This document shows, piece by piece, positions 37,530-51,000 of a stretch of 64,000 nucleotides of DNA. Position 1 is the stretch's first letter. Every line of letters starts with the position of its first letter. Source of the DNA: Syngnathus acus (taxonomy: Eukaryota > Chordata > Actinopteri > Syngnathiformes > Syngnathidae); assembly GCF_901709675.1 (NCBI RefSeq), contig NC_051090.1, positions 12,310,342 to 12,374,341 on the forward strand, in the 5' to 3' direction. Under the pieces are notes generated by a model that was not told the DNA's origin, made no database searches, and saw only the letters and a program-made list of their open reading frames with translations. The translations under genes and the position numbers were made by a program.

Positions 37530-40500
37530 ATGATGATGAGTTCGCCATCCGACAAGATAAAAAAGAAATGGTCCAAGGCCAGTCTCACCCTCTTGCCATG
37601 TTTCTACTTTGTCGAGGTAATCGCACACACACGCACACATGCACGCATGCAGTTACAGTATCTCACAAAAGTCTGTACACCCCTCTCATTTCTGCAATGT
37701 TTTAATTATATCTTGTCATGGGACAACACTGAAGAAATTACACTTTGATACAATGTTAAGTAGTCACTGTAGAGCTTGGATAGCAAAGTGAATTTATTGT
37801 TACTTCAAAGTAACTCAAAATACAACAATGAATGTGTAAAATGCTGGCAACAAAAGTGAGTACACCCCAATTGAAAATCTCAAAATTAAGCCAAAATTGG
37901 GACCAATTAGGCATTTTTCCTCCCTGTGTAATGCGACTAGTTAGTGTAACGAGGTGTTACGTGTGATTGGGGATTAGGTGTATTAAATTAGGTATTTCCA
38001 CTCTCATACTGGTCATAGGAAGTTCAACATGGCACCTCATGGCAAAGAACTCTCTGAGGAACTAAAAAAAAGAATTATTGCTTTACATAAAGATGGCCTA
38101 GGCCAGGGGTGGCCAACCAGTCAGAGACTAAGAGCCACATTTTTTTACTGTGTACCGCAAAGAGCCCCCCCCCAACCCCGATTGGGTTTGCCCCTCCTCC
38201 TTTGCGGGATTTCACCACATGCGCGTTTGACGAAAATACCATATTGAACTCAAGCGAAGCGAACACGCAGCGTTTGACGAAAATACCATATTGAACTCAA
38301 GCGAAGCGAACACGCACAAAAACAAACAAACAAACAAATAAACCCACAAATGTTGATATGAACGTAAAGGAGCCGCATGAAACCCGGCAAGGAGCCGCAT
38401 GCGGCTCGCGAGCCGAACGTAAAGGAGCCGCATGAAACCCGGCAAAGAGCCGCATGCGGCTCGCGAGCCGCGGGTTGGCCACCTCTGGCCTAGGCTATAA
38501 GAAGATTGCCAACACCCTGAAACTGAGCTGTAGCACGGTGGCTAAGACCATACAGCGGTTTAAGAGGACAAGTTCCATTCAAAACAGGCCTTGCCATGGT
38601 CGACCAAAGAAATTGAGTGCGCGCTCTGCGTCATATTCAGAGGTTGGCTTTGGAAAACAGGCATATGAGTGCTGCCAGCATTGCTGTAGAGGTTGAAGGG
38701 GTGGGGGGTCAGTCTGTCAGTGCTCAGACCATACGCCGCACACTGCATTCAATTGGTCTGCATGGCTGTCGTCCCAGGAAAAAGCCTCTTCTAAAAAAGA
38801 TGGACAAGGAAGCTCGCAAAAGGTTTGCTGAAGACAAGCAGACTAAGGATATGGGTTACTGGAACCATGTCCTGTGGTCTGATGAGACCAAGATAAACAT
38901 ATTTGGTTCAGATGCTGTCCAGCGTGTGTGGCGGCAACCAGGTGAAGAGTACAAAGACAAGTGTGTCTTGCCTACAGTCAAGCATGGTGGTGGGAGCGTC
39001 ATGGTCTGGGGCTGTATGAGTGCTGCTGGCACTGGGGAGCTACAGTTCACTGAGGGAACAATGAATGCCAACATGTACTGTGGAATACTGAAGCAGAGCA
39101 TGATCCCTTCCCTTCGTAAACTGGGCCGCGGAGCAGTATTCCAACATGATAACGACCCCAAACACACCTCCAAGACGAATACAGCCTTCCTAAAGAAGCT
39201 GAGGGTGAAGGTGATGGACTGGCCAAGCATGTCCCCCGACCTAAATATCTGTGGGGCATCCTCAAACGGAAGGTGGAAGAGCGCAAGGTCTTCAACATCC
39301 ACCAGCTCCGTGATGTCATCATGGAAGAGTGGAAGAGCATTCCAGCGGCGACCTGTGAAGCTCTGGTGAACTCCATGCTTAAAAGGGTTACGGCGGTGCT
39401 GGAAAATAATGATGGCCACACAAAATATTGACGTTTGGGTCCAATTTTGACATTCTCAGTTGGGGTGTACTCACTTTTGTTGCCAGCATTTTACACATTC
39501 ATTGTTGTATTTTGAGTTACTTTGAAGTAACAATAAATTTACTTTGCTATCCAAGCTCTACAGTGACTACTTAACATTGGATCAAAGTGCCATTTCTTCA
39601 ATGTTGTCCCATGACAAGATATAAGTAAAACATTGCAGAAATGAGAGGGGTGTACTCAGTTTTGTGAGATACTGTAACTTGGGTTGTCGTGTAGCTCCCC
39701 ATCGTGGCCTCCTCAATGGTGTCGCTCTACTTCCTGGAGTTGACTGACATGCTGCGGCCTCCGAGACTCGGCTTCCGCTGTCACGACCGCGATCTCAGCA
39801 AACCATACGTGGACGGTGGCGACGAAATGATTCCGCTGCTCATGCTGCTCAGCCTGGCCTTCGCTGGCCCGGCCGCCTCGGTACCTGCCGCCTCCAAGCA
39901 AACGAGGGACCGCGGCTCCCTCTCCTGACGCGCATGTGCTTGCGTGCGGCGGCAGATCATGCTGGTGGAGGCCTTCCTCTATCTGCTGCAGTCCCGTACC
40001 ACAGCCCAGCAAGCAGAAGGCAGCATCGCCGCGGGAGGCTGCAACTTCAACTCTTTCCTGAGGAGGACCGTACGCTTTGTGGGTACGAGCCCCGCCACAG
40101 CTGCACAGCAGGAAGTTGGTCGTCATATTCTGCTCAGACTGATGCTTAAAACAGGCGGCGACGCGCACCCACTCAGGGCTCCGTGACTCCTCGCAAATAA
40201 TGGCCTTTTCTAGACTAGAGTGAAGAAACAATGACTACAAGGTTGTTTGCTTTTTTTGTGTGATCTAACTGTTTGTCCGTCTGGGTCATTTGGGTGCATG
40301 GCGGGCACCCCTCGAGCTGTTTTGCGGGTTCGCTGTGGCAAGTTTGAAGCGGGAATGTTAGGCAGCGGGACAGCCACGCAGCTCCAATCAGCCACGCAGA
40401 TCCGATCAGCCACGCAGATCCGATCAGCCACGCAGATCCGATCAGCCACGCAGATCCGATCAGCCACGCAGATCCAATGCATTGGCATGCCCTCAGAGGA

Positions 40501-43158
40501 AATGAATATGCAATCTGCTTCTTGGCATCTCGGTGCCCTTAATGGAGGGTTAGTGGCGCTTTCTCATTAGAAGAAATTCAGTGAGTGGCCAAGCATCACT
40601 CGTTTTGGCACAAAGGGGCCCACAGAGCCAATTTTGCTCAGGGTGCTATGCAAGCCTCCATCCGGTTGATGGACCTGCTCTCCTTCTCTCCCTTCTGGTG
40701 GGGTCGGATCGCAGGCCTCCATCCAGTTGATGAACCTGCTCTCCTTCTCTCTCTCCTGGTGGGGTGGGCCATGTCAGGCGTGCACGTGTTCGGGCTGTGC
40801 GCGACGGCGCTGGTCACTGACATCATCCAGCTGTCGACGGGTTGCCACGCCCCCTTTTTCCTCACCGTCTGCAAGCCAAACTACAGCCACGTCTCCTGCG
40901 AAACCAACACCTACATCACCAAGGACATCTGCTCCGGACACGATCGACATGCCATCGCCGCCGCCAGGTGCGCCCCCCGTCGCAGCTGCCTCCGCTTGCT
41001 TTCCAGCTCGAGCCTTCCTCACTGATTGGTCTCTGCTCTTTTCTGCCCGGGCAGGAAAAGCTTCCCATCGCAGCATGCCACTCTGTCCGCATTCGCCGCC
41101 GTGTACGTTTCTGTAAGTTGGACCCCAGGTGAACGTCACTCAAGCCCAAATCACCTTGAGCGCTTGCACAAAGCTTTGTCTGAATTCTCTCTGTGTCACT
41201 CCCGTTTGTTCGCCTGATCCCGTTCGTTAGCCCTGCAACAAAATGGGATTTATTTCCAAAAAGTCCAACAGAGGTCACGCTCGGCGCTACCAGACAGCAC
41301 GATGTCATCATCCCCTTATCAAAAAGGAATAGTTGAAGCACCTCCGATCAAAAAAAGCAGACTGATGCGGCGACAGGTGAGCGCATAGTGGGGAGAGCCA
41401 ATTGGTCCACCTTAGAGAGTGGGCGGGTGCTGACTAACGACCCGGCGAGCTAACGCGGAAAGCACAGAGGCAACCTACAAGAAAGCACCAGATCGAGCAG
41501 ATTGTGGAAAAGCAAACGCAGATTGTTTGAGGCAAGCGAGAAGAGGCTCAGTGGATACGTGCCCTCTGTGTCCCGCCCTTCAGATGTACTTCAACTCCAC
41601 CATCTCGGAGCGCACCAAGCTGCTGAAACCCGTCTTGGTGTTTGTGTTCGCCATAGCCGCCGCGCTGAGCGGCCTGACCCAGATCACGCAGCACCGCAGC
41701 CACCCTGCCGACATCTACGTGGGCTTCCTGGTCGGAGCTTTCATCGCCGCCTACCTGGTGAGCTTTTCTCGCCGTGTGCTCCACCTTGGATTGTTGTTGC
41801 CAGGACACCGCCTGCTGGCCTTTGCTGGGCTTTACTGGCTTTTGCTGGCCTTTGCCGGGCTTCGCTGGCCTTTGCTAGCAACACTCTTGAAGCTGTTGAT
41901 TCTCACGCAGGCTTGTCACGCCGTGGCCAACTTTAGGTCCTCTGACACGCCTCTGGCCCTGCCCCCTCCGCCCAGTCTGGAGGACCCTTTGCGAGCTCTG
42001 ACCGAGCGAGGGCACGAGTCAGTCTACAACAAGGGCCCCGCCTCAGCCTCTGAGAGCAACGATGAGATAGCGGCCAGCCCGGGACCCCTTCAGAGGGAGG
42101 TTGCGTCCATGGCAAGCCTCAAGAGGGCCAGTGCGGATGTTGAGCTCAGGGCTCCGCGGAGTCCCATGGCCAAGGAGACCATGCTGACTTTCAGCAACAC
42201 TTTGCCCCGAACCAGCATCGGTGTCAGTGACGGAACTCCTGGTCCGACTCAACCTGTGCAGCCGCTCCAGCAACGTCCAAAGACTGTCCATGTCCCCACG
42301 GACACGGTTTCGTCACAGCGTCTCTTGTCAGAATGGAAGAAGAGGTCCGCGGAGATGCGAGCTCAGAGCGTGCGGGATGACAACGAACTCGGCGAAGACG
42401 GCTCAGACTCGGGGAGAGACAACAGATGTTCTCCCGTCCTTGCCGTGTCCTCCGGCAACGCCTCATCCAACCGCAACCCCACTCCTCCTCCGGGTTGCGC
42501 TGCCAAACCTGTGGCCACGCCGAGAGCGCCGCAGATCCAGCAAGCGGTAGCGCCTCCGATTTCACCCAAGAGCTCCTTAGCCCGCGCCAAGTGGTTGGCT
42601 ATTCGAGAGAAGGCTGGCATGGAAGCTTTGAGTGGCGTGGCGGCCAACCACCCGCGACTGCTTCAGGTGGTGGCCATGTCCAAGCAGCAGGGGCTTCTGG
42701 CATCCCTGTCCTCGCTGGAAAAATGCTCAGAAAGCGCCACTGCTTGTTGCAGCTCTTCAGCCGCCCCCTGTCTGCATTGCCGGCCGGCTGGCGAGAAGCA
42801 ACGTGAAGCCGTTGTCACCGTGAACGCCCACACCGCTCACCATCCTTTAGCTCAAACGCCACCAAGTCCCTGGGAGTGGGCCGGGCCCAACCTGTGTGAC
42901 ACATACCACCTGAACGGCCTGCAGCAAGGAGATCCCGCCGCCTGCGGCAGTAGCTTCCGACAGCGGCGAGCTGGCGCCAGTTATGAACCGCCGGCACAGT
43001 TTGAGGCGTTGACGGATGCGCAGCGCAAAGGAATGGCCAGCAGACGCAAGACGGCGCTGGTTCTTCTGGAGCGAGGCGCTCACCTTACTAATGAGGAGAA
43101 CCACCTCAAGAGTTTCCAAGGTCGCACAATGAAGGATGAGTCCAGTGGCTTCTTTTGA
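37530..43158 (+). CDS. plppr3: phospholipid phosphatase-related protein 3 (PLPPR3)
   Basis: Seven coding exons: 37530-37616, 39695-39880, 39956-40082, 40778-40967, 41055-41112, 41584-41757 and 41911-43158. Phases close; 689 residues, against about 718 in human. Six-pass membrane core: [88 protein letters not shown] and [20 protein letters not shown]. Then a long cytosolic tail from one exon: [51 protein letters not shown]. The family has lost key phosphatase residues and acts in neuronal membranes on axon branching. Intron 1 holds a Tc1 transposon; intron 6 (153 nt) has no stop and stays in frame. Which fish paralogue is unresolved. Confidence 0.95.
38029..39431 (+). pseudogene. Tc1 DD34E transposase, disrupted
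   Basis: Starts [17 protein letters not shown], is cut at 38103 by a 384 bp MITE, and resumes at 38496 ([20 protein letters not shown]). Paired helix-turn-helix, then the catalytic region: [11 protein letters not shown] (first D), [10 protein letters not shown] (second D), SPDLN near 39240, and E in the frame after a second frameshift. Breaks: the MITE, an indel near 38620-38640 and an indel near 39246. Not functional. Confidence 0.88.
38104..38487. mobile_element. hAT MITE nested in the Tc1 transposase gene
   Basis: Ends CAGGGGTGGCCAACC and GGTTGGCCACCTCTG, with duplication GCCTAGGC (38096-38103, 38488-38495). Inside, ACCATATTGAACTCAAGCGA and GGAGCCGCATGAAACCCGGC are each repeated in tandem. 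Confidence 0.9.
40373..40480. repeat. 18 bp minisatellite in plppr3 intron 3
   Basis: About six copies of AGCCACGCAGATCCGATC; the outer copies are the most diverged. Not coding. Confidence 0.92.
40649..40765 (+). repeat. ~62 bp tandem duplication next to a splice acceptor
   Basis: GCCTCCATCCGGTTGATGGA ... TCTGGTGGGGT occurs twice in a row, the second copy ending within 15 bases of the exon 4 acceptor at 40777. Each copy has a strong pyrimidine tract (CTCTCCTTCTCTC). Confidence 0.8.
41758..41910 (+). other. in-frame, stop-free intron 6 of plppr3
   Basis: 153 nt between donor CTG/GTGAGC and acceptor ACGCAG/GCT, open in the plppr3 frame (51 codons). It contains a degenerate repeat of CTTTGCTGG units. 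Retention would insert a hydrophobic, leucine-rich stretch just before the last exon. Confidence 0.7.
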
Positions 43159-44571
43159 AAGGTTCTCTATTTTGGAGACAATCATGTCTGTAGTGCAGTC
43201 GCATCAATTCATCAGTTGATTCTCATTGGCCGCTTTGCTGAGCAGTGGGCGGAGCACACTGATTCACGGTCTGAACGACATTCGTACTATGGGCGCAGAA
43301 TCGTATGTCGACGTCACTGCCATGTTAGATTTGGACCAAAAAAAAGCCATCATTTTGAACTTAGATGTTGAACAACAACAATTAGGATTCATTAACACCT
43401 CCAATTTTGTAAACACCCAAACCTCAGGCTTTGGACTAAACAAGTTTCTCTCGCGACTGCCATCAATCACAGTGAGGATAAAACAAACAAACATACAATA
43501 ATCAAAACCAGTGAAATGCAAAGATTAGTTCTCCTTATTCAAAAAGCCTCATGTCGCATCTCCATTGAAGATTAAATTCTTTCAGCCGCAGTTATGAGAT
43601 GTTTACCAAGGATATTTCAAAATTCTGCATTTCAGTGTTACAATTGGTAGCTGTAAATACATTGCCAAAGTGCTTCCATCTATCAAACATTTATAATTAA
43701 CAGATGAAAAGATCAACATTGATTTTGGTTTCCCAAATGTTGCAGCTTTGGGAATTTCTGTTTCTTGACTTGCGTTTTATAACGAGGCAGAAGTGCCACA
43801 TCGAATATGGCGGCCACGGTGACGTTCTGCACCAACGGATGAGATGAGACTTCTTCGTATACGCCCGCGTTTCGGCTCTGAACTGGGCTGCGATGCGATC
43901 GTTCAGTTTCCATGGTGATGCTAAATGTACGTGTGCTATTGTGACAAAAACGCTAATGTTGACGTAACGACGCGCAAGAAAAGCAAATGAATGTCAGGAA
44001 GGGGAGGAGCTCATCCAAAACAACTCGGACGGAACCCCTAATGAGAAAAATACACCGAATTTTGATCTTTTAGCCTGTTAGCTATACTCTACGTGCCAAT
44101 ATTTACGACAGGGGCGCGCTTTGGGCGAGAAGATGGCTACATAATGGCCTGGTTGCTCGTCAGTGTCAAGGAGCTCAGGGCACATTCAAACCAACTTCCT
44201 CCTTCCACTTGGATTGCGTCAGCCCCAAAATTGTTTAAGTCCCTCTTCAAGCAATCAGCCCAACGGAGTCCTCCGACGCTGCTTCCCGGTCAATCCAGAT
44301 AAACACCAGATTAGCGACCAGTCCACGAGTCTGTCCAAGCCCCGCGGGTCGTCTGCCAATTGCGGGGAACAAACGCGCATTCCCGAGTTCAGTCTTGGAT
44401 CAACCAACCGTAAATTGGGAGCCCCAACTACACAAGGGAGCCAGGCGGACAAACTTTCAATGTGAACTCGTGAATGTAAACAAAGGCTGCATGACAAATA
44501 AAACGTCTTTGAAATTGAAAAAAAATGTTTTTAGTATTTGTCTATAGCAAATATGAAGAACATCCCACTGA
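43159..44571 (+). other. plppr3 3' UTR and intergenic
   Basis: No coding frame of interest. AATAAA at 44497-44502, followed by an A-rich stretch, is the best polyadenylation signal and would give a ~1.35 kb 3' UTR. Confidence 0.5.
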
Positions 44572-45262
44572 GCCATAGATGTCTATTAGTCTCGTCTAAG
44601 TGTAGACCTATTTTAGACGTCTATATTAGGTCATTCCATACCTAATATAGACGACAAAATTAAATCCATCAAATATAATAATATTTCGAAATATTAAACT
44701 CTAAACCAGCCGTAAGTTGTATAAATAATGTATAGGAGTTGTATCGCTTTTTTTTAAAAACAATCGTTGAGCCGTACGTGTGGTTATTTCTGTAACCTGA
44801 TATAGACAGACGACAAAATTAAATCCATCAAATATGAAATATTAAACTCTAAACCAGCTGTAAGTTGTATAAATAATGTACAGAAGTTGTATTGCTTTGT
44901 TTTAAACAACCATTGATCCGTACGTGTGAAGTGTGGTTATTTCTATAACCTGATATAGACGTCTATAATAGGTTATTCCATAGACCTAGTTTAGATGACA
45001 AAATTAAATCCATCAAATATGAAATAGTAAACCCTAAACCAGCTGTAAGTTGTATAATAATGTACAGAAGTTGTATTGCTTTGTTTTAAATAACCATTGG
45101 TCCGTGTGAAGTGTGGTTATTTCTGTAACCTGATATAGAGTTATTCCATAGACCTCATATAGACGACAAAATTAAATCCATCAAATATGAAATATTAAAC
45201 CCTAAACCAGCTGTAAGTTGTATAAACAATGAAGAAATTTTGTATTGCTTCGTTTTAAATAA
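44572..45262. repeat. inverted copy of the ~175 bp tandem-repeat block
   Basis: Opens GAGCCATAGATGTCTATTAG and contains four units carrying GTAAGTTGTATAAATAATGT, GTATTGCTTTGTTTTAAA and GACAAAATTAAATCCATCAA, the reverse complement of the units at 1-5272. Ends near TTTTAAATAAAAAATAAAAC. Confidence 0.85.
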
Positions 45263-45515
45263 AAAATAAAACACCTGGACGGAGATCAATTTGAGAGTAA
45301 AAACAACTCGGTAATTTCCCACTAGTGCATAAATTGTGTGCCACCGTAAAACAAAGCAAGAAGAAAAATTAGAAGAAGTAGAAGTAGTGTGCAGAGCAAG
45401 TAAAGTTTTCCTGCGTGTTTGTTGGAGTTTAAGTCGACTATAGACAAAATCCCTCCTGAAAGACACTAAGGAAGGCTGCTTAGAGGTGAGTCCTCAAGGT
45501 TTTTCAGTAAGAGTT

Positions 45516-46804
45516 TGAAGGAATGGGATCGAAATACAAAAAGTCCTGCCTAGCTACAAAAACAGATATGCTCAAACCTCATTGAATAAGTACATAAGCA
45601 GACAAGTATATTCACATATTAAATCAATAAAAGAAACATTTTAAGCATATAATTACATCTGCACACCAAACCAATAAAGAAGACATATCTAGACATTTTT
45701 ATATATGGTGATGACATAGGTTTTTGTAACTTCATGATCTGATATGTATTTCTGTGCACTATGAAATAACAAATGTTTGTTGATATATTGCCTGAATAGC
45801 ATAACGACCCTTAAGGAACTGTTTAATGCATGCCTGATGTTATTCTAATTCACGGACACGGCCCAAGGTGTCTAAGAATGTTTTGTACCTGATTATATCT
45901 TGTGTTTTGATTAATGCTTGATGTGACGTCGTATTTTGCCTAATGCTAGACGCCAGCCTTGGATTACTATTGAATGTTCTGGAGAGAAAGAAAATGTTTT
46001 GACTAATAATGAAAACTACGGTCGGAAGCATAATTGAACTAAGAATGTGACAAACAAACAAATGCATGGTAAGTGGTGAGTAAGAACTTTGCATAGTCAG
46101 GGAACATTAACGAATTGATGATGTCACACACAAAACTTCACATAAGTCCGTACAAAACGACAAAAGTGGAAGGATGATGAATGGACGAGGTGCGACAGTG
46201 TATGTGCAAGAATGGAGGAGAATGTTTACAGGAAGGTCACTTGGAGATAAAACCAGCAGGTGCCAGAGGGAGGCAGCCAAGAACCCGGCCAAAGATGATC
46301 GCCAAGGCCGAAAGACGAAAAGGAAAACAACAGCCCCCACACACATCAAATCGCCCATAATCAGCACCCAACGCCACGGAACCAGCTCTCACCGAACCAG
46401 CACCCACTCCCATGGAATCAAACTCTCCTGCGAACTTGCCCCACCCCAAAGACTCATCACCCATCAAACTCGGCCCACACCGGCATGTGCAACTGAATAT
46501 AAGCTGACCAAAGAACCTTGAACTTGCCTTTTCTGAATGGAGACTTTCTGCTCTTGAGCATGGTCGCACGAAAGGCCCAGCGCTGTATTGTACTTTCCTG
46601 AAAACAGAGCTTTCTTAACAAGAATTGTGATTGAACTCAACCAACCTGTGTAAGTCTAAATTTTGTTTCGGTGTCTCAGTCCTTTCCTTACATTGCAAAA
46701 GACAACGAATACACAGGGAGTAAATTGGATAACAGGTGATTGGCTCTGGCTTTTGCCGTGAGGCACGGATAGTGCGCCTCGTAAATTGTGAACCAAATCC
46801 AACA
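45516..46804 (+). repeat. solo LTR, retroviral type, copy 2
   Basis: TGAAGGAATGGGATCG to CCAAATCCAACA, with 4 bp duplication AGTT (45512-45515, 46805-46808). Aligns with copies 1 and 3. No internal genes. Confidence 0.85.
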
Positions 46805-46808
46805 AGTT

Positions 46809-48020
46809 GCTGTTTTGTCCTGCAAAGTTTGTCCATTTCATTATCAATCGATCGCAAGCTTGGACTTAAGTTGTAGCTTGCCTACTAGCTTGTACTTCGT
46901 TTTCCCATAATTCGCTACATGACTAGTTGTTTAAGTTTTAATAATTTGGAAGAGAAGAGATTCTGACACAAACGTTAATGGTAGCTAAAGTGAATTTGCT
47001 TCAAATTACAAAAAGTTTGTTTCATGTTGATGCATAATGTATGTAGTGGTTTTCTTATGTGAATAGTTTTTTTTTTAAAGTTTACAACTGTATGAGTAGC
47101 CTACATTTAAAAAGCAAATGTTATTTTTGACAAGAGCTTATGCTGCATGCATTTACAATTCATATGTAAATTCAAAACGAATGTAAATAATGGCATTGCG
47201 TTTGCTGATGTCAGCAGCTCGCTTTCAAAAATCGGCATGCTATTATAAAAAAAATAAATGATCAAACAAGTGTAGATCATAAATTTGAGATCTTCTGATG
47301 CCATGGCAAAAATGTAATTTCACTTTTTGACCCATGTAGTGATTTGTGACTCCAGATTTAGTTCAAGGAGTGGCACGTGAACATGTAGGTTTTCATCTTC
47401 TGATGTCATTAAAATGTGCACCGAACTTTGTTTTACGCTCAACAGGGCTTGGAACTCTAAGGCAAAGCACTTCAAAAGTTAAAATTTTGTTGTGTAATGT
47501 GATTAACAGCGGTTAATGGGTGAATTGTCAAATAATACAAGTTCTTTTTCCACTTTAACAACACAGACTCCAAGCCTGGAGAAAAGCGGAGCATCTGTAT
47601 TAAAAACTGACCGGACTCCACAATATACAGATTGATTATAGAATTATTCTTGATTGTAGAAGTAATCACAACTGCCTTGTGTTATCTTTGGAAATTGATA
47701 TGTTATTGGTGGTTTGAATGTACTTGTATATGCTTAGCTACTGTCGAGCATATGCAGAAAGTGTATGTTGTAATTGCAATCTTCAATATCGAACTTGCAT
47801 TTATATGTCATTGCATATGTCATTGCATGTCTTTCACACTCCAGAAACGGGGGCGGATGTCAAAGTGCAAAATAAAACCCAGGTTTACCCAGGTTTATCA
47901 TCATTTGGATAACATGTAGAAAAAGCAATTTTATTTCTACACAGAACTATTTTAAAACGTTCTTGGATATGTACAACAGCCAAATTAAATTGCACCACAT
48001 TTAAAATATTTTTTTTCAAA
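46809..48020. other. AT-rich intergenic, nothing recognised
   Basis: Short frames only, no domain, no clear terminal repeats. Confidence 0.5.
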
Positions 48021-51000
48021 CAGGGCAAAGTTCCATCCATCCCATCAATCCATCTTCTTCCGCTTATCCGGGGTCGGGCTGCGGTGGCAGCAGCTTTAGG
48101 AGGGACTCCCAGACTTCCCTCTCCCCAGCCACTTCATCCAGCCCATCCCGGGGGATCCCAAGGCGTTCCCAGGCCAGCTGAGAGACATAGTCTCTCCAGT
48201 GCGTCCTGGGTCGTCCACGGGGACTCCTACCGGTGGGACATGCCCAGAACACCTCCCCAGGGAGGCGTCCAGGAGGCATCCTGATGAGATTTCCGAGCCA
48301 CATCATCTGGCTCCTCTCAACGTGGAGGAGCAGCGGCTCTACTCCGAGTCTCTCCCGGATGACCGAGCTTCTCACCTTATCTCTAAGGGAGAGCCCGGAC
48401 ACCCTGCGGAGGAAACTCATTTCGGCCGCTTGTATCCTGGATCTCGTTCTTTCGGTCATGACCCATAGCTTGTGACCATAGGTGAGGGTAGGAGCATAGA
48501 TCGACCGGTAAATCGAGAGCTTTGCCTTTTGGCTCAGCTCTCTCTTCACCACGACAGACTGGTACAGAGTCCGCATTACTGCCGGCGCTGCACCAATCCG
48601 CCTGTCGATCTCGCGCTCCAACCTGCCCTCACTCGTGAACAAGACCCCAAGATACTTGAACTCCTCCACTTGGGGCAGGATCTCATCCCCGATCCGGAGA
48701 GGGCATTCCACCCTTTTCCGACCAAGGACCATGGACTCAGATTTGGAGATGCTGACCCTCATCCCGACCGCTTCACACTCGGCTGCAAACTGCTCCAGTG
48801 AAAGCTGGAGATCACGGCTTGAAGAAGCCAACAGCACCACGTCGTCTGCAAAAAGCAGAGACGCGATGCTGAGGTCCCCAAACCGGACACCCTCAACACC
48901 TTGGCTGCGCCTAGAAATTCTGTCCATAAAAATTATGAACAGAATCGGTGACAAAGGGCAGCCTTGGCGGAGTCCAACCCTCACTGGGAACGAATCCGAC
49001 TTACTGCCGGAAATGCGGACCAAACTCTGACATCGGCGATACAGGGTCCGAACCGCCCTTTTCAGTTGGCTTGGCACCCCGTACTCCCGAAGCACCCTCC
49101 ACAGAACCTCTCGAGGGACACGGTCGAACACCTTCTCCAAGTCCACAAAACACGTGGACTCTCATGCCCCCTCGAGGATCCTGCCGAGGGTGTAGAGCTG
49201 GTCCACTGTTCCACGGCCAGGACGAAAGCCACACTGCTCCTCCTGAATCCGAGGTTCGACCTCCCGACGGACCCTCCTCTCCAGCACCCCTGAATAGACC
49301 TTACCAGGGAGGCTGAGGAGTGTACCCTGTAATTGGAACACACCCTCCCGTCCCCTTTCTTAAAGAGGGGAACCACCACGCCAGTCTGCCAATCCAGAGG
49401 CACTGTCCCCGATGTCCATGCAATGTTGTAGAGGCGTGTCAGCCATGACAGCCCCACAACATCCAGAGCCTTTAAGAACTCCGGGCGGGTCTCATCCACC
49501 ACCGGGGCCTTGCCACCGAGGAGTTTTTTTAACTCCCTCAGTGACTTCGACCCCAGAGATTGGAGAGTCCGCCTCAGAGTCTCCAGGCCCTGCTTCCACA
49601 ATGGAAGGCGTGTAGGTGGAATTGAGGAGGTCTTTGAAGTATTCTCCCCACCGACTCACGACGTACAGAGTCGAGGTCAGCAGCACGCCATCTCCACTGT
49701 AAACAGTGTTGACGGTGCACTGTTTCCCCCTCCAGAGACGCGGATGGTGGAACAGAATTTCCTGGAAGCCGTCCGGAATTCATTCTCCATGGTCTCGCCA
49801 AACTCCTCCCACACCCGGGTTTTTGCCTCAGCACCCGCCGAAGCCGCGTTCCGCTTGGCCATCCGGTACCTGTCAGCTGCCTCCGGAGTCCCGCAGGCTA
49901 CAACGGCCTGATAGGACTTCTTCTTCAGATTGACGGCATCCCTTACCGCCGGTGTCCACCAGCGGGTTCGGGGATTGCCGCCACGACAGGCACCAACGAC
50001 CTTCCGGCCACAGCTCCGGTCGGCTGCCTCAACAATGGAGGCGCGGAAGATGGCCCACTCGGACTCAATGTCCCCCGCCTCCCCCGGGACGTGGGAAAAG
50101 CTCTGCCGGAGGTGGGAGTTGACGCTCTTCCTGGCAGGGGATTCTGCCAGACGTTCCCAGCAGACCCTCACAGAGCGTTTGGCTCTACCAGGTCGGACTG
50201 GCATCTTCCCCCACCATCGGAGACAACCCACCACCAGGTGGTGATCAGTTGACAGCACCGCCTCTCTCTTCACCCGAGTGTCCAAAACATGCGGCCGCAA
50301 ATCCGATGACACGACTACAAAGTCGATCATCGAACTGCGGCCTAGGGTGTCCTGGTGCCAAGTGCACACATGGACACCCTTATGCTTGAACATGGTGTTC
50401 ATTATAGAAAATCCGTGTCGAGCACAGAAGTCCAACAATAGAAAACCGCTCGGGTTCAGAATGGGGGGGGGGGGGGGGGCGTTCCTGCCAATCACGCCCC
50501 TCCAGGTCTCACTGTCATTGCCCACATGAGCATTGAAGTCACCCAGTAGAACGATCGAGTCCCCAGAAGGAGCGCTCTCCAGTACTTCCTCCAGGGACTC
50601 CAAGAAGGGTGGGTACTCTGAGCCGCTGTTTGGTGCATAGACACAAACAACAGTCAGGACCCATCCCGCCACCCGAAGGCGGGGGGAGGCTACCCTCTCG
50701 TTCACCGGGGTGAACCCCAATGTACAGGCGCCCAGCCGGGGGGCAATACGTATGACCACACCTGCTCGACGCCTCTGACCGTGGGCAACTCCAGAGTGGA
50801 AGAGAGTCCAGCCCCTCTCGAGAGGGCTTGTACCAGAACCCAAACTGTGTGTGGAGGCAAGTCCGACTATGTCTAGTCCAGGGGTCGGAAACCCGCGGCT
50901 CTTTAGCACGCCCCTCGCGGCTCCCTGGAGCTCTTGCAAAAATGCGTGAAAATGGAAAAAGATGTTTTGTTTTTTTGTTTTTGAAATATGGTTTTTAGAT

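Larger units (their letters stand above)
37656..39674 (+). mobile_element. Tc1-like transposon in plppr3 intron 1
   Basis: Long terminal inverted repeats of about 220 bp beginning CAGTATCTCACAAAAGT, bounded by TA (37654-37655, 39675-39676). The arms match closely (for example GTTACTTCAAAGTAACTCAA and its inverse). It contains one transposase gene and a nested hAT MITE at 38104-38487. Same orientation as plppr3. Confidence 0.92.

Noticed and set aside
40247-40570. Frame with repeated TQIRSA units
   Set aside because: Translation of an intronic 18 bp minisatellite in plppr3; no start context or conservation.
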